A stretch of DNA of 64,000 nucleotides from Malus domestica. Lineage: Eukaryota; Streptophyta; Magnoliopsida; Rosales; Rosaceae. The notes beneath the pieces were generated by a model. The model did not search any database and was not told the origin of the DNA. It saw only the letters and a program-made list of their open reading frames with translations. Below are positions 43,509-54,755 of the stretch, in pieces. The first letter of the stretch is position 1; each line of letters begins with the position of its first letter. The position numbers and the translations under genes were made by a program. Where the stretch lies: positions 9,618,001-9,682,000 of the forward strand of contig NC_091671.1 of the NCBI RefSeq assembly GCF_042453785.1, given 5' to 3'.

Positions 43509-46500
43509 ATGGCGGCTTCCCAGGCGAGTCTTCTCCTCCAGAAACAACTCAAGGGTATTCAGAAAGATTTCAATTCAGTTAATTTGTATTGATTCCGATC
43601 GTTGATTGGTTTGTCGGATTGGGTTTTCTTCGCCCTGTTGAATCTGATTGTCCAATTTTGTTTTGGCAGATCTTTGCAAGAACCCGGTCGATGGATTCTC
43701 GGCCGGTCTGGTCGATGAAAACAATATCTTTGAGTGGAGCGTCACGATTATCGGACCGCCTGATACTCTCTAGTATGTGCCTTTTCGGATTCAATTCCGG
43801 TTCAATTTACGGGCTTTATTGAAATTCTTGTTCTGTTTGATTCGATTTTGCTTTCGGGGTTTTCAATTTGATTGTGGTTTTCCTAAATTTTGTGTTTGAC
43901 TTTTAGTTGTGTGGCGGATTTAGGGTTTTTATCTAATGATGGCGGTACGAGCTTGGGAATTGTATTATTTCAAGTTAGAATTTGTTAAAGTTTCATACTT
44001 GGAACTTCGTCTTCAGTTAAAAACTATTTAGTTTGGTTCTAGGGGTATGTGAAGGTAAAAATATCGTCTTTTAATCAGTTGCACATTGTTAGGTTGGAAA
44101 AGTTATACAAATTTCCTAAACTTGGGAAGTGGTTTTATAAATTGGGGATATGTATTGGTTTCAGCTTACTTTTCAAATGGTTTGTTGTTTACATTACCTC
44201 GAGTATCAACCTATTTTGTTTGTCTTATTTCATTACATGTATGGATAGGTATATCTTCTTCTTTTTTCACCTGTAAGCAGAGCATTTATTTAGGAATTTG
44301 CCACTCATTTGAGATTTGTTGTGTACATATTATATTCATCATTATGCATCGTGTAATTGAAGTTCATGAGTACGTGTTATCTAATTGCAGCGAGGGAGGA
44401 TTTTTCAATGCCATCATGAGCTTTCCTAATAATTATCCAAACAGCCCTCCGACGGTTAAGTTTACTTCGGAGATATGGCATCCAAATGGTTGGTTTCTAT
44501 CCTAAGTATTTGATAATTTGCAATTGTTTTTCAAGTACTGATCTTGTCTATTTTTAATATGAAGTTTATACTGATGGGCGTGTTTGCATATCTATCCTTC
44601 ACCCGCCTGGTGAGGACCCAAATGGTTACGAGCTTGCAAGTGAACGCTGGACGCCTGTCCATACGGTATGGATTTATATAAAATGGTATCCGCATATTGC
44701 TTCATTTGTAGGAGAGAAAATATCTGCTGCCATGGCGGCAATTCTTGATTCAAAGACTGTCTTCACAATGTTCACATTGATACCTATGATCTCGTTCCTT
44801 GTTTAGATTCAGAGGTGGATGGGGAATATTCAGTTTTTCCATATACTAGTATGAAAATAAATTAAATAGACAAAAATTGAAAAATGAAATTCAATAAAGT
44901 ATCTAATAGTCTATCGTTTAGCCACAGTTCGGCTGATGGTTGACGTGTACAAAATGGACAAGGAATTATTTGTGTGCCTGATAAAATATGACATGGATAT
45001 GTACTAAAAAACAAAAACCAAGGAAATATTAAATATGTATTTATGCAAAAGTAATCATATATTAGATGATATAATAATAATTAGAGTCAAATTTGATCAA
45101 TGACTCATAATTCCATTCATTTGTGATCACTTGGTATTATTTCAGAATCATACTACAATAAAAGAAATGAAAATTGTTATGCTTGAATATTATGTTTTGT
45201 TGCCAATAAAAACAAGATATGCTTGAATATTATGTTTTGTTGCCAATAAAAACAAGAAGTGCCCTTCTTAATGAGGAGATAACTTGTTGTATACTTAAAG
45301 AGTTAGATAATCATTCTGAGGCTTTCGCCAGCGACATTAAGCCAAGTGAACCGTCAACCAGAATGTAAACAGAGTAGATAAAATGGGAAAGGTCAGTTAC
45401 AGAGGTGGTCCAAGAGAATGGGGGTTGGATCAGGACTAGGTTGCCTAGTTGAGTTTGTTGCCTTTAGACAATGGAAGGAATAAATGGGGACTGCAGAGTT
45501 ATAAAAGGGACACGAGTGGCTATGTTGCAGAGGAAATTTTAAAAGAGGAGAGGAGCGAGAAAGGTTTGTGATAGGAGAGAGAGAGAGATTGTCGTAGGTG
45601 GATGAATTTGGGTTTGAGGAGGATAAATATAACATGGAAGAGAGTTTTTTTTTTCTTCAAATGTGCAGTTGTTCAGAAACGTAACAGGGGTGGTGGGATT
45701 AGAAATTGGCAGCTTAGTGAGGGTGATGGTTCCAAAATTCCTCTTTTATCGATAGAGTTGGGTGTAGCAGATAGCCTAGAAGTAATATTATGAGCGGGGC
45801 ATTTTTTTTCTTCCAAAAGTCGTGATCCATTTTGGGGTCTATATGTCTGGCTTTGTTTTCATAACAATGATTTCAGGACATGATTGTGTTCCATGTAAAT
45901 GCAATTACTGTTTTTTTCATAACATTTTTTTAACTTCAGGCTTGATTGTTGTGACAATTATATCATCTTACGATTGTTATGTTTATTTTTTGCCTAATAG
46001 ATTTGAGCAAATACTCTTTTTGTTTGGTTAATATCCATTCCACTATTCATAATGTATTGTCAATAAGTGGAAGTCATGGAGCTTCGTTCAAACTCCTAAA
46101 ATTACGAAGAATATTCCCATAGAAATTTTTTGGTGTATTTGGAATTTTGGTTGTTCCATGCAATGCAAGTTATAGACCTATACATTATCTCATCCACAAT
46201 GTAGTTTTGGTGGCATGACATGTATCACACCTTCACCCAAGTGCTAAAAATGTTGTATGTATTGCATGACTCCTTTGTAGTGGGAGTGATTTCTCCTCTC
46301 ATGGGTATCATTAGAGATGAGAGAAAGAATAATTTATGAGATTTTGTGGAGTTGTCAAATCATTACTAATATTTCACATAGATCTACAATCTATCATGCC
46401 TTGTGCCCAAGGTTCACCTTAAGGTTCAATAATATGGCTTTGATGTCTGACCTTGGGGCTCTTCCACCGGATGTCAAGTCCGGAGGAGCTTGTCTCAGTG

Positions 46501-47191
46501 GTATCATATTCTGCTGTCATTCGGCAAGTTCTCGTATTTCCTTCCAGCTGGTTAAAACATGTGGTTTTACTCCTTTTATAATTTTTGTGGAAGAACTTGG
46601 TAATCTAAGGTCTTTGTGAAGCAAAAAGTAGACGTTAAGAAGCATTTTCTCAATGGATATGGTTTGCTTTATTTTTATTAAAACAATGGTACTGCATTTA
46701 CAAACGTGGAAATGTTGTTTCCAGGTTGAAAGTATAGTCTTGAGTATAATATCGATGCTATCCAGTCCAAATGACGAATCTCCTGCAAATGTTGAAGCTG
46801 CTGTAAGTGATCCTTTATTGTATTGTCTTTGAACTACTCTACATGTTGTTGAATGTTATAAACATTTCCGACATTGACAACCAGAGTTATATTGGGAAGC
46901 AATGGTAGACACCCCATGTTCCGATTTGTTGACCGTGTTACACACAGCACATTATAACATATTTTAATTTACTGCATATATTGATTTAATGTACTTCTCG
47001 TGACTGTCTAGCGACTAATGGCACATAAGTGTGGTTGTCTGAATATTCGGAGATAGAATTTGAGTTTACTTTCGTCTAAGTATTCTAAGATTCTGCCGGT
47101 ATCCAAATTGCAGAAGGAGTGGAGAGACCGGAGAGAGGATTTCAAGAAAAAGGTCAGCCGCTGCGTGAGGAAATCACAAGAGATGCTATGA
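43509..47191 (+). CDS. UBC7: Ubiquitin-conjugating enzyme E2, UBC7/UBE2G type
   Basis: Six exons, 43509-43554, 43670-43772, 44391-44488, 44565-44665, 46725-46802 and 47114-47191, with frame kept at each GT-AG junction, give 167 aa. This is the usual length of plant UBC7/13/14 (about 166). The N-terminus is [13 protein letters not shown]. The HPN motif (WHPN at 79-82) precedes the catalytic Cys90 in [12 protein letters not shown]. After it comes the acidic loop insertion [13 protein letters not shown] that marks this E2 class, and the C-terminus is [13 protein letters not shown]. It accepts ubiquitin from E1 as a thioester and works with RING E3 ligases. The family is linked to ER-associated degradation (family knowledge). 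Intron 4 is about 2.06 kb and holds a 40-bp tandem duplication. Exact assignment among UBC7, 13 and 14 is uncertain. Confidence 0.94.
45178..45256. repeat. 40-bp tandem duplication in UBC7 intron 4
   Basis: Two identical copies of a unit beginning TATGCTTGAATATTATG and ending AATAAAAACAAGA lie head to tail. Confidence 0.9.
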
Positions 47192-48218
47192 ATATGAACA
47201 TGATATTGCTACCAAGTTAAAGCATTTTCTCCGCGCAAGTGTGTCAGAGGATGTGTTAATTGGCAAAGCGTATGCCATTGATTTTCTCACGCAAAATATC
47301 TTTATTTCTTTTTGTTTTTTGTTTCTCTCTTTTTCTTCTCATTGTCTAGTAATTGTTAAAACATGGAACATCGTTGTGTTCACTTTGTATTGGCCTATTT
47401 GGTGAGCGAGTGTTCTTGTCTGGATTCCGGCTTCAGTTTACCGTTGATGTCGTTTTCAGTTTATAATCGGCATCATCACGCTGGTTGATTTAGGCCGGCC
47501 AGCTCGTCGTGACCGGATACGTCTACCTCTTATACTTCACACAAATTATTAGGCTCTTGCCAGTCCGCGTACGTTTCATGTGTACCGACATGCGTGAAAA
47601 ATGGTCGATGTCCATGCAAGTGGATGTTCTACTATGCTCTGATGTATCTATATGGCTTAACCGAAATTCAATGTGAATTTTTCAGCAGTCGATTTCTTTG
47701 AGAATCGCAACAATTATGGTAACGGTCCATATCATCCAATCCACTTTCTCTTTAATTTTGGCCATCTGGTTGAAAATAAGAAAGTCTTTATGCATCTTTA
47801 ATGAGACGCAACTTCGAAATTGAGATGTAAAAGTTATATCTACGTTCTATTTTCGATCTACGAGAAATATAAACAAGAGTTTTACTTCAGCGAGGGAGAT
47901 GTTAATTTGAGATTCCACCGCCAGGCCAAAATAGATATTTTATGAGAACAATCTAAACACGTAAAATACGCATTTCAATGAAGAAGATGCTCTTTATGTC
48001 ATAATTTTACAAAACAGTTATAGATACTTTTGGTTAGACAATTGATATTGGCACTCTAAAATTTTTATTTTGTACTCAACCCTTCTTTATTTAGAGAAAA
48101 AAAAAACTTGTGAATAGTGCACAATGAGATTTATTACAAGAATAGTGACTATCAGGAGCGGATATAGTGGAATTGCCCCTATTAATTTTCATTAGGGGTG
48201 GAAATACGTATTTGCCTC
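47192..48218. other. UBC7 3' flank, no further gene seen
   Basis: The region after the UBC7 stop. 47200-47700 looks like transcribed 3' UTR in composition, and the rest is AT-rich spacer. No gene is supported. Confidence 0.45.
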
Positions 48219-48446
48219 TAGGGATGGCATTCAAATTGTTAAACCCAATAATTGTAGATAACTACTTGAATATTATGGATTTGTGTATAAAATTTCAGGT
48301 ATATTTGGGATATAGGGAAAAACCATGAATATTATTCGGTTATTGTTTTGGATATGGTTACATGGGTCTCCAATTCGTATCCCCCATCAAATCTGACCAA
48401 ATAACATATACTATATAAAATATAATGATATAATCTAATAGTATTA

Positions 48447-48485
<39 letters not shown>

Positions 48486-48972
48486 TCATTCTTCACCGAA
48501 CTCATTTGAGAATACAAAAGTTGCATTTTGTGGGAAAGTTCAAAAGTTTTGAATCAAAATTAATGAGAATTCAATAGTGTTTATGAAAGATATCAAAGAT
48601 CAGCCAACGTCATCTATGTTTTAAATTCAATACTTTATTTTTTATACTTTACAAGATATGTTCACTGAATTATTTTATACATCAAATATTCCAAGTTTAT
48701 TGTCTCTCTTCAAGAGTCTCACAGTCAAGAAATTGGTGAATATTTAAAGACAAAATTAATATCTACTAAATTATAGTTCGTCAATTGAATGAATATATTT
48801 TTTGTATTGACGAAAATAGATATAATAGTTAATTGATGGGAAGTTCGTTACCCGATGAGTATGGTTATGGATCCCCAATGGTTAATTTGTGGTTACGAAT
48901 ATAATTAATTTTCATGGTTATACAAATGGATATAAAATTTCTGTCCTTAAACTGAAGCGTTTCCATCCCTAT
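48219..48972. mobile_element. Non-autonomous hAT element, 754 bp
   Basis: The ends TAGGGATGGCA and TAGGGATGGAA (reverse-complemented right end) match the TIR class of the hAT at 3786. The 8-bp flanks TTTGCCTC (48211-48218) and TTTGTCTA (48973-48980) agree at six of eight positions, consistent with an old TSD. It includes a (TA)n tract near 48453-48478 and has no transposase. Confidence 0.65.
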
Positions 48973-48980
48973 TTGTCTAG

Positions 48981-49582
48981 AATAAAAATTATAGATGCGG
49001 AACAAAAAATGGCCTATTAATTCATTACTTTTAGTTCCATTAGGTGGATATCTGTATTTTTAATTTATATGTAATTTTTTTTTCTATTAAGAGGCGGTGA
49101 AAAAAAAAAAAAAAACACAAAAGCATTCCAAATGATCCCCCATATCTATATGGTTGCGCGCGCTCTTCCACGGCCGCAGAAACATTTCATCTCCCTTTTT
49201 CATAGTCCTTGATATTTTTTACTGGAGTACTCTCACCACCATAGTCGGCTCAACTACCATCTCGACAACGTGTGATGAGATCTGAACTACCCACCCATTC
49301 ACCACCGTCGTTGGCTACCATCTCGACAACATGCGAGAACATTTGAAGAACCCACATCTGGTTACTTTCAGGTGAAACCAATAGTTCAGTATACCCACAC
49401 AAATATAGTTTTGAAGAGGTTCAAGACTCGGTTCATATATAAATGGTAACTCTCTCTACCATCCATTGATTTTCATTTTAGGGCTTCTGAGTTTGTTTAT
49501 GCGTACGTGATTGGGAACAATTTTATAGCTGAATTATTTTTCCGTGCTTATTGCAGATTGTTGAGTCATATATGGGATGAGA
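48981..49582. other. Intergenic, no gene seen
   Basis: AT-rich spacer with a poly(A) run at about 49100-49115 and a moderately GC-rich stretch near 49155-49380. No domain was recognised in any frame. Confidence 0.45.
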
Positions 49583-50100
49583 GGCTTATAAGAGGTTATG
49601 TTACTCTCTATATTGTCAATTGGTTTTATGATGGAACTTTAATTTCATCATGATATCAAGGCCGGTTGTCCCACGTGTGAAACCAAACGGCCACACGGGC
49701 TCTGTCTCACCCTATTGTTTGTTCAACCCTATTGTTTGTTCACGTGTTAGGCTTGAAAATTTACCACATATGAAGGGGCGTGTTGAGAAGACCTTGCATG
49801 AGCTTATAAGAGGTTGGGCTACTCTCTATATTGCCAATTGGTTTTATGGTGAAACCTCAACTTATTTATGATATCAAAACAGGTTGTCCCATGTGTGAAG
49901 CTAAACGGTCACACGAGCTTCACGTCACCCTGTTGTGTTGTTCACGTGTTAAGTTTGAAAATCGACACACATGAGTGAACGTGTTGAGAATGAATCTCAC
50001 ATTGTGGGAGGAGAGACCTTGCATGGGCTTATAAGAGATTGAGTTACCCTCCATATTGTCAATTGATTTGATGGTGGAACCCTAATTTCATCGCAACGAT
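49583..50100. repeat. Imperfect tandem repeat, about 220-bp units, 2.3 copies
   Basis: GCTTATAAGAG followed by TACTCTCTATATTG(T/C)CAATTG recurs at 49583, 49802 and 50027. Between them ..CCCA(C/T)GTGTGAA..CCACACG and TTCACGTGTTA repeat. The sequence resembles common plant LTR-derived repeats. It is not coding. Confidence 0.8.
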
Positions 50101-50368
50101 GATAACAAGGGCGACATAGTAGTCATTCACAGAGGCAAAAACTGATATGTATCCAAAGGATGGAAGATGCTTGTTTTTAATTTGCATCATTTGGGTGCTC
50201 AGAAGCAAAAGATTGCGGAACAGCCATTGGCTGTGATATGGAGGCCTTTGCAAATAAGTTTCCAGACTCAACTGGGAAATGACATACATGATTTATAACA
50301 AACCAGTTCAGACGATGACCAGAAAGCAAGCTACATGTTGGAATTAAACTCACGATTCATTTTATTAA

Positions 50369-51379
50369 TGGTAAATGTGATTTTAATCCTTGCTTAAGAT
50401 TATAATTAGAAAAATGTCTTATACAAGATTAAATATTGATTATAGTCCTTTGACTATACATCCATGTCAATATATATTATCCATGTCAGCTTTTATTTTT
50501 TTGGTGGTTTTATTGATTCTATTTTTCCAACATTGCCCATATGTGATTATGGACAATAACAAATTTTAAATGCTGAGTTAAGAGTGTGCAATTATTACTT
50601 AATATATTTTCAAATTTTGTCCATTTTAAACATAAAAGTTCAATTGTATGAATCTTTCATCGTCCTCTTCTATGGTGTTGTGCAGATTCGTTTCTTTGTC
50701 TAGGAAGTTTAGCATTTTCACTAAAATCGTGTACATGGGTTTTTGTTAGGATTTGTTGTTTGTTTGTGGAATACTTGATATATTAGTTCAATATTTGTAT
50801 ATGATATGCATATGTGTACTGCACATGGTTTCAAATGGTTCTCATGCCATTCGCTCCTCTATATTTTGGCGCACTATAGAAATGAGGTACATTAATCCAA
50901 CATAGGTACCATGGTTGAGGTACATTAAAATTCTAATAATGTTTTTTTAATTTGCAGGTACCATGTATTAGGTACCATGATATAGGTGCCATGCTATAGG
51001 TACTGTGATATAGGTACCATGATTTAGGTACATTATTTACTTATTTGGTATGATGTATTCATTAAAATTTGATTTCTAGAGTTTTGTTTCGTTGTGATAT
51101 GAAACTTTTTGAATTCTAATCAATACTTTCGTTTTCTTATTTGGTATGTATCTGAATTTCTTATTTTATAGGAGGAAATGAAGCCCTCAAATCAAATATT
51201 AATTGTGGGGGTATTTTAGGAACTAAAATACACATAAAGACATTAAATCCAATGAAATATGAGTTTTAATGTTAATTCTGAGGTGGACATCCAGTCAAGG
51301 GACTAATTTAAAATTTTTATCTTGTACCAGGTTTTTATGAAAAGTTGAACTATGCCAAGGATTAAACTCCACTTACCCC
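50369..51379. mobile_element. Non-autonomous Mutator-type element, 1.01 kb
   Basis: The perfect 9-bp TSD TTTTATTAA lies at 50360-50368 and 51380-51388. The terminal inverted repeats are about 100 bp long but diverged: TGGTAAATGTGATTTTAATCC at the left versus GGGGTAAGTGGAGTTTAATC at the right (reverse-complemented), with further matches such as GTCC(T/C)TTGACT. At 50900-51030 a short motif ATAGGTACCATG/ATAGGTGCCATG recurs about six times. There is no transposase frame. Confidence 0.78.
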
Positions 51380-51460
51380 TTTTATTAAACTTTTCAACGT
51401 CAAACTGGGAAAAAAAAAACATTATAAATTCATTTATTCATGATTATCTCAGAAACAGGA

Positions 51461-52379
51461 TCAGTGCTTTGTTGGTGGATTGACATAGCTTCCCAACCTC
51501 ACCACGATCCCATCAAGATCTCTTACGTAACCCACTTTCTGTCCCCACTCTTTCTCTTCCGGCTCGCTCACCGGAACCGCCCCGTTCTCCACCGCCTTCT
51601 GCTCAAACCCAATTCACACAACAAAAAAGCAAATTAGTCACAACATACCATAATCGAACAACAAAACAAGAACACTGCTTGGTTCATTCCTTAAATCACA
51701 GTCGACTGCTTGGTTCATTCCTTAAAGTTGACGCGTATTCAGAAATAACACATTAAAAAGCATAAAGCATTTGTAATAATTCATAAATGCATGTCAAACT
51801 GTGATTTATCTTCACGAAAGAATGTCCGGTTCTAGGTAATTAAGGGTCATTGAAGAGCCAAATATTTTTTCTAATAACAATGACAAAAATAAGAGACATG
51901 TTAAGGCAGCTAATTAGGATTTTACCTTATAGGCAGCATCAACGTCACCGTACGCAAAGCAAACCTCAATCGGCTGCCTCTCGTGGCCGGAGCTTGGGGT
52001 CTTGACGGCACCTGTTAGATCATCAGTCTCGTGCTGGTGTAGCGGTGTGAATGCTATTGTCGTTTGCCCACTTTCCAACTCCCCCCACCTATCAACAATT
52101 AATATCATCACCATCATTATCATAAATTATTAAATTTCTTCATGATTATTTACAAAACCTCTGTATATGCAGTTATTAGGTACATGATAGAGAATTGAAA
52201 AGAAAAAAATGATGTGAGAAAATAATTTCCCTAAAAACATGTATGTACCTGTTGGAGTCGTCCAAGCGACGAATATCGTAGCCGAAGGCTTTGGAATAGA
52301 AGGTTGTGGATTTCGCAACATCCTTCACGTAAACCACCGTATAGGCAAACACTGTGTTCGTCTTCGACGCCATCGCCAT
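51461..52379 (-). CDS. Single-domain VOC (glyoxalase-fold) protein, DSI-1VOC-like
   Basis: Three exons on the minus strand, 52379-52249, 52088-51926 and 51598-51461, all GT-AG with frame kept, give 143 aa. It is a single vicinal-oxygen-chelate module: VVYVKDVAKSTTFYSKAFGY with the first beta-alpha unit, WGELESGQTTIAFTPLHQHE, then VCFAYGDVDAAYKKAVENGA and GYVRDLDGIVVRLGSY at the end. This order matches the desiccation-induced 1VOC proteins (Arabidopsis At1g07645 type). No transit or signal peptide is seen, so it is probably cytosolic. The enzyme activity of this subgroup is not established, and I do not claim lactoylglutathione lyase. ABRE-like motifs lie upstream. The start is the first ATG, MAMASK; the second ATG two codons on is possible. 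Confidence 0.9.
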
Positions 52380-52472
52380 TTTTTGTTTTTTGATCGAGTT
52401 TTGTTTGTTTGATGTGTTTGAGCTTGTATTCAGGGGCGTTCATCAGTTTCGGTTTCACCGACTTTTGGATGT

Positions 52473-52509
52473 ACGTGGCGAGTTGTGGAGAATTGGAATG
52501 TGCCACGTG
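52473..52509. promoter_or_regulatory. ABRE/G-box motifs upstream of the VOC gene
   Basis: ACGTGGC at 52473-52479 and CACGTG at 52504-52509 lie about 94 and 125 bp upstream of the VOC start codon. Paired ABREs are usual in ABA and dehydration-responsive promoters, fitting the DSI family name. Function is inferred from motif and position. Confidence 0.55.
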
Positions 52510-53780
52510 GAGTCTGTGCATGTTGAACCAAAAGGTGCTGCCGCGTCGTCAGTGATTCAGTGTGAAGTGGCAACCAGGCCACGATTTGTTTGTTCCTTGA
52601 CATGCAAATGCTCTTGACGATATTACAAGCTACAAGAAGGGTTTTAGGGTATTTTCTCCAAAGTAAAATATTTTTTTATAAACAATTAAAATTAAAAGAA
52701 AGTTTTAAGTGGGACTTTTTGTTGGAAGCAAAACAAAAAATATGATTTATTAATAAATGTATTAGAAATTACAAACTACTACTAATAATAAGGATAATGC
52801 AAATGAAAATGAAAAATATTAAATGAATAAAAATTTACTAACAGATAAATGATAGAGGCTTGCAAGGTTGCAATGTCCTTATAGACAGAAGTTTGGCCTC
52901 TACACTTTTGCAATAGTTCTTGTAGCCGTCATCAGGATTCAACTATCACAATCAAAGTCCTTGCACAAGAGGGCTTTGATTCTATCAAACATACTGAGTG
53001 TTTCTCTCCAAAATATTAATGTTATATGAAATTTTATAGACTTGGTTCACACCTTTTGGACGAGAATGAGCAACTGCCTTTTACAGTTGTATTGTTTGAT
53101 TGATGTTTGATTTTGAGACCCCAAGGTCTCCGAGCCCACGAATAGTATCATGTTTGATTTTTTAATATAAAAATGTGATTTTTCATTAAAGTGAACAGTA
53201 TCGCAAGTTTTTTGTTAAAACTCCCTTATTTGAATTGCTCTTATTATGGGCTGCATCTTTATCCATACCAAACTCTTTATCTATACTTAATTCAATACAG
53301 TAAGTCTACTTGAGTAAGACTTATAATTTGAATCTGCAAAAAACCCAATCCACCAGTGCAGATTAAAATAAACTCATGGGTTCCTTTTTTTTTTTTTTTT
53401 TTTTTTCTCCAGAAGCTTCCATGCTTCATAAGTTGTGAAAACTTAAACTCCCTTAAGTTCGTATATTTGCTTGGTTAATAATTAGGGCTCGACTTTAAGA
53501 TCGATTACATACACAGTCTTTTAACTTTGACTCCTGTTCTGTCATTCGGAATCAGAGGTTTATTAATTGTCTTTTTGTCTCTTGCCCCTTTGCTTCTTCT
53601 ATCTGGTCACATTTGTCCCAAGCCTTCTACGTTCAATGATTTTTTCGGGTTGGTTAGCTAATTTTCATAATTAGGGTCCCTCTTTTGAAGTTGCGCGAAA
53701 GCTCCTTTGCGAAATTCTTATTGATTATTGGCAAATATGGGAAACCAGAAATCCTATTCCCCACCCCGATTAGAGTCGTT
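52510..53780. other. Intergenic with a MULE-MITE fragment
   Basis: No gene is seen. About 53150-53224 contains the TGATTTTTC.TTAAAGTGAAC.GTA piece of the MITE family at 26280, truncated at the left. A poly(T) tract is at 53387-53406. Confidence 0.45.
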
Positions 53781-53781
53781 A

Positions 53782-54130
53782 TGTAAGGATGACAAGGATC
53801 AAGCCTTGAGCAAGGGTCAAGATACTGCCATGTGTCAATAGATTAGGCAGTATAGTTGTTAAAGTTAGTTAAGATTGTTAAGAAATAGATTGCTTAAGAA
53901 GTAATGTAACAAGTATAAAAGGAGATGATATGCTTGCATTAAAGTAAGAAAACAGGAATATATCAAAGAATACTCTCTCTCTCTCTCTGTATCTCTTTCT
54001 CTCTCAACCTCTCTTCTTCTCTCTTAGTTACACAGTCACCTTCTCTCTTAGTTACACAGTCACCATTGATGACCTTGATGCTGCGTACACTTTTTCAAGG
54101 GGTCCTATACTCAGGTGTCCAACTTTTCAA
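53782..54130 (+). mobile_element. Possible copia-type LTR fragment
   Basis: TGTAAGGATGACAAGG at 53782, TATAAAAGGAG near 53916, a CT-rich tract at 53971-54040 and a 24-bp tandem repeat (CTCTCTTAGTTACACAGTCACC, 54017-54063) look like the transcribed part of an LTR. There is no TSD and no defined 3' end, so this is tentative. Confidence 0.3.
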
Positions 54131-54755
54131 TCAATCTTCATTAGTGCTTTCTTCCTCCTTTCTCCTATTTCCCCACGTATTAGATTCAATTATACTGGAC
54201 TGGCTCTACTTGTGAATTCACTTTATAATTAAGTTTTATTTTCTTTCTAACGAAAAATCAATACAAAGAATCATATGAATTTATAAATGTGAGATGGTAA
54301 TTGGTCAATATGCTAGTGGTGAGGGTTGTGGTGGTGACGGCAGAAGTGATGGTGGGTGGCGCGCGCTACAGAGATGTGATGGATGACAGTTGCAACGATG
54401 GTGGTTGGGGTGCCTGCGGCCATTGTGTTGGTGGTACACATATATTAAATGAATATTAAGTTAAGGTATTTTAGTAGTGTAACATATTAATCTCACTAAA
54501 TAATTAACTTGCACCAAGGTTAAATGAGCTAAAAAAAACAATAAAGATATTGTATATATTGGCTAAAGCGGATCATGCTCGACTATGTACATGAGTTTGA
54601 ATTTTTATTTTGCAATTTAAATTAACTTAAAGTGAAATTTGTCTTTTTAAGAGAATTAGATAAGCTACAACAAAGACTACAAAAGAAGTGGAGTGAAGTG
54701 GGATAATATCCTTGTCCTCGTCAGCTATACTTACGCTTTTGAATTATTACAGTAG
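54131..54755. other. 3' flank of the bHLH gene, no gene seen
   Basis: AT-rich spacer plus the probable 3' UTR of the minus-strand bHLH gene near 54670-54755. GGTGGTG-rich DNA at 54318-54435 is a local low-complexity patch. Confidence 0.45.
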
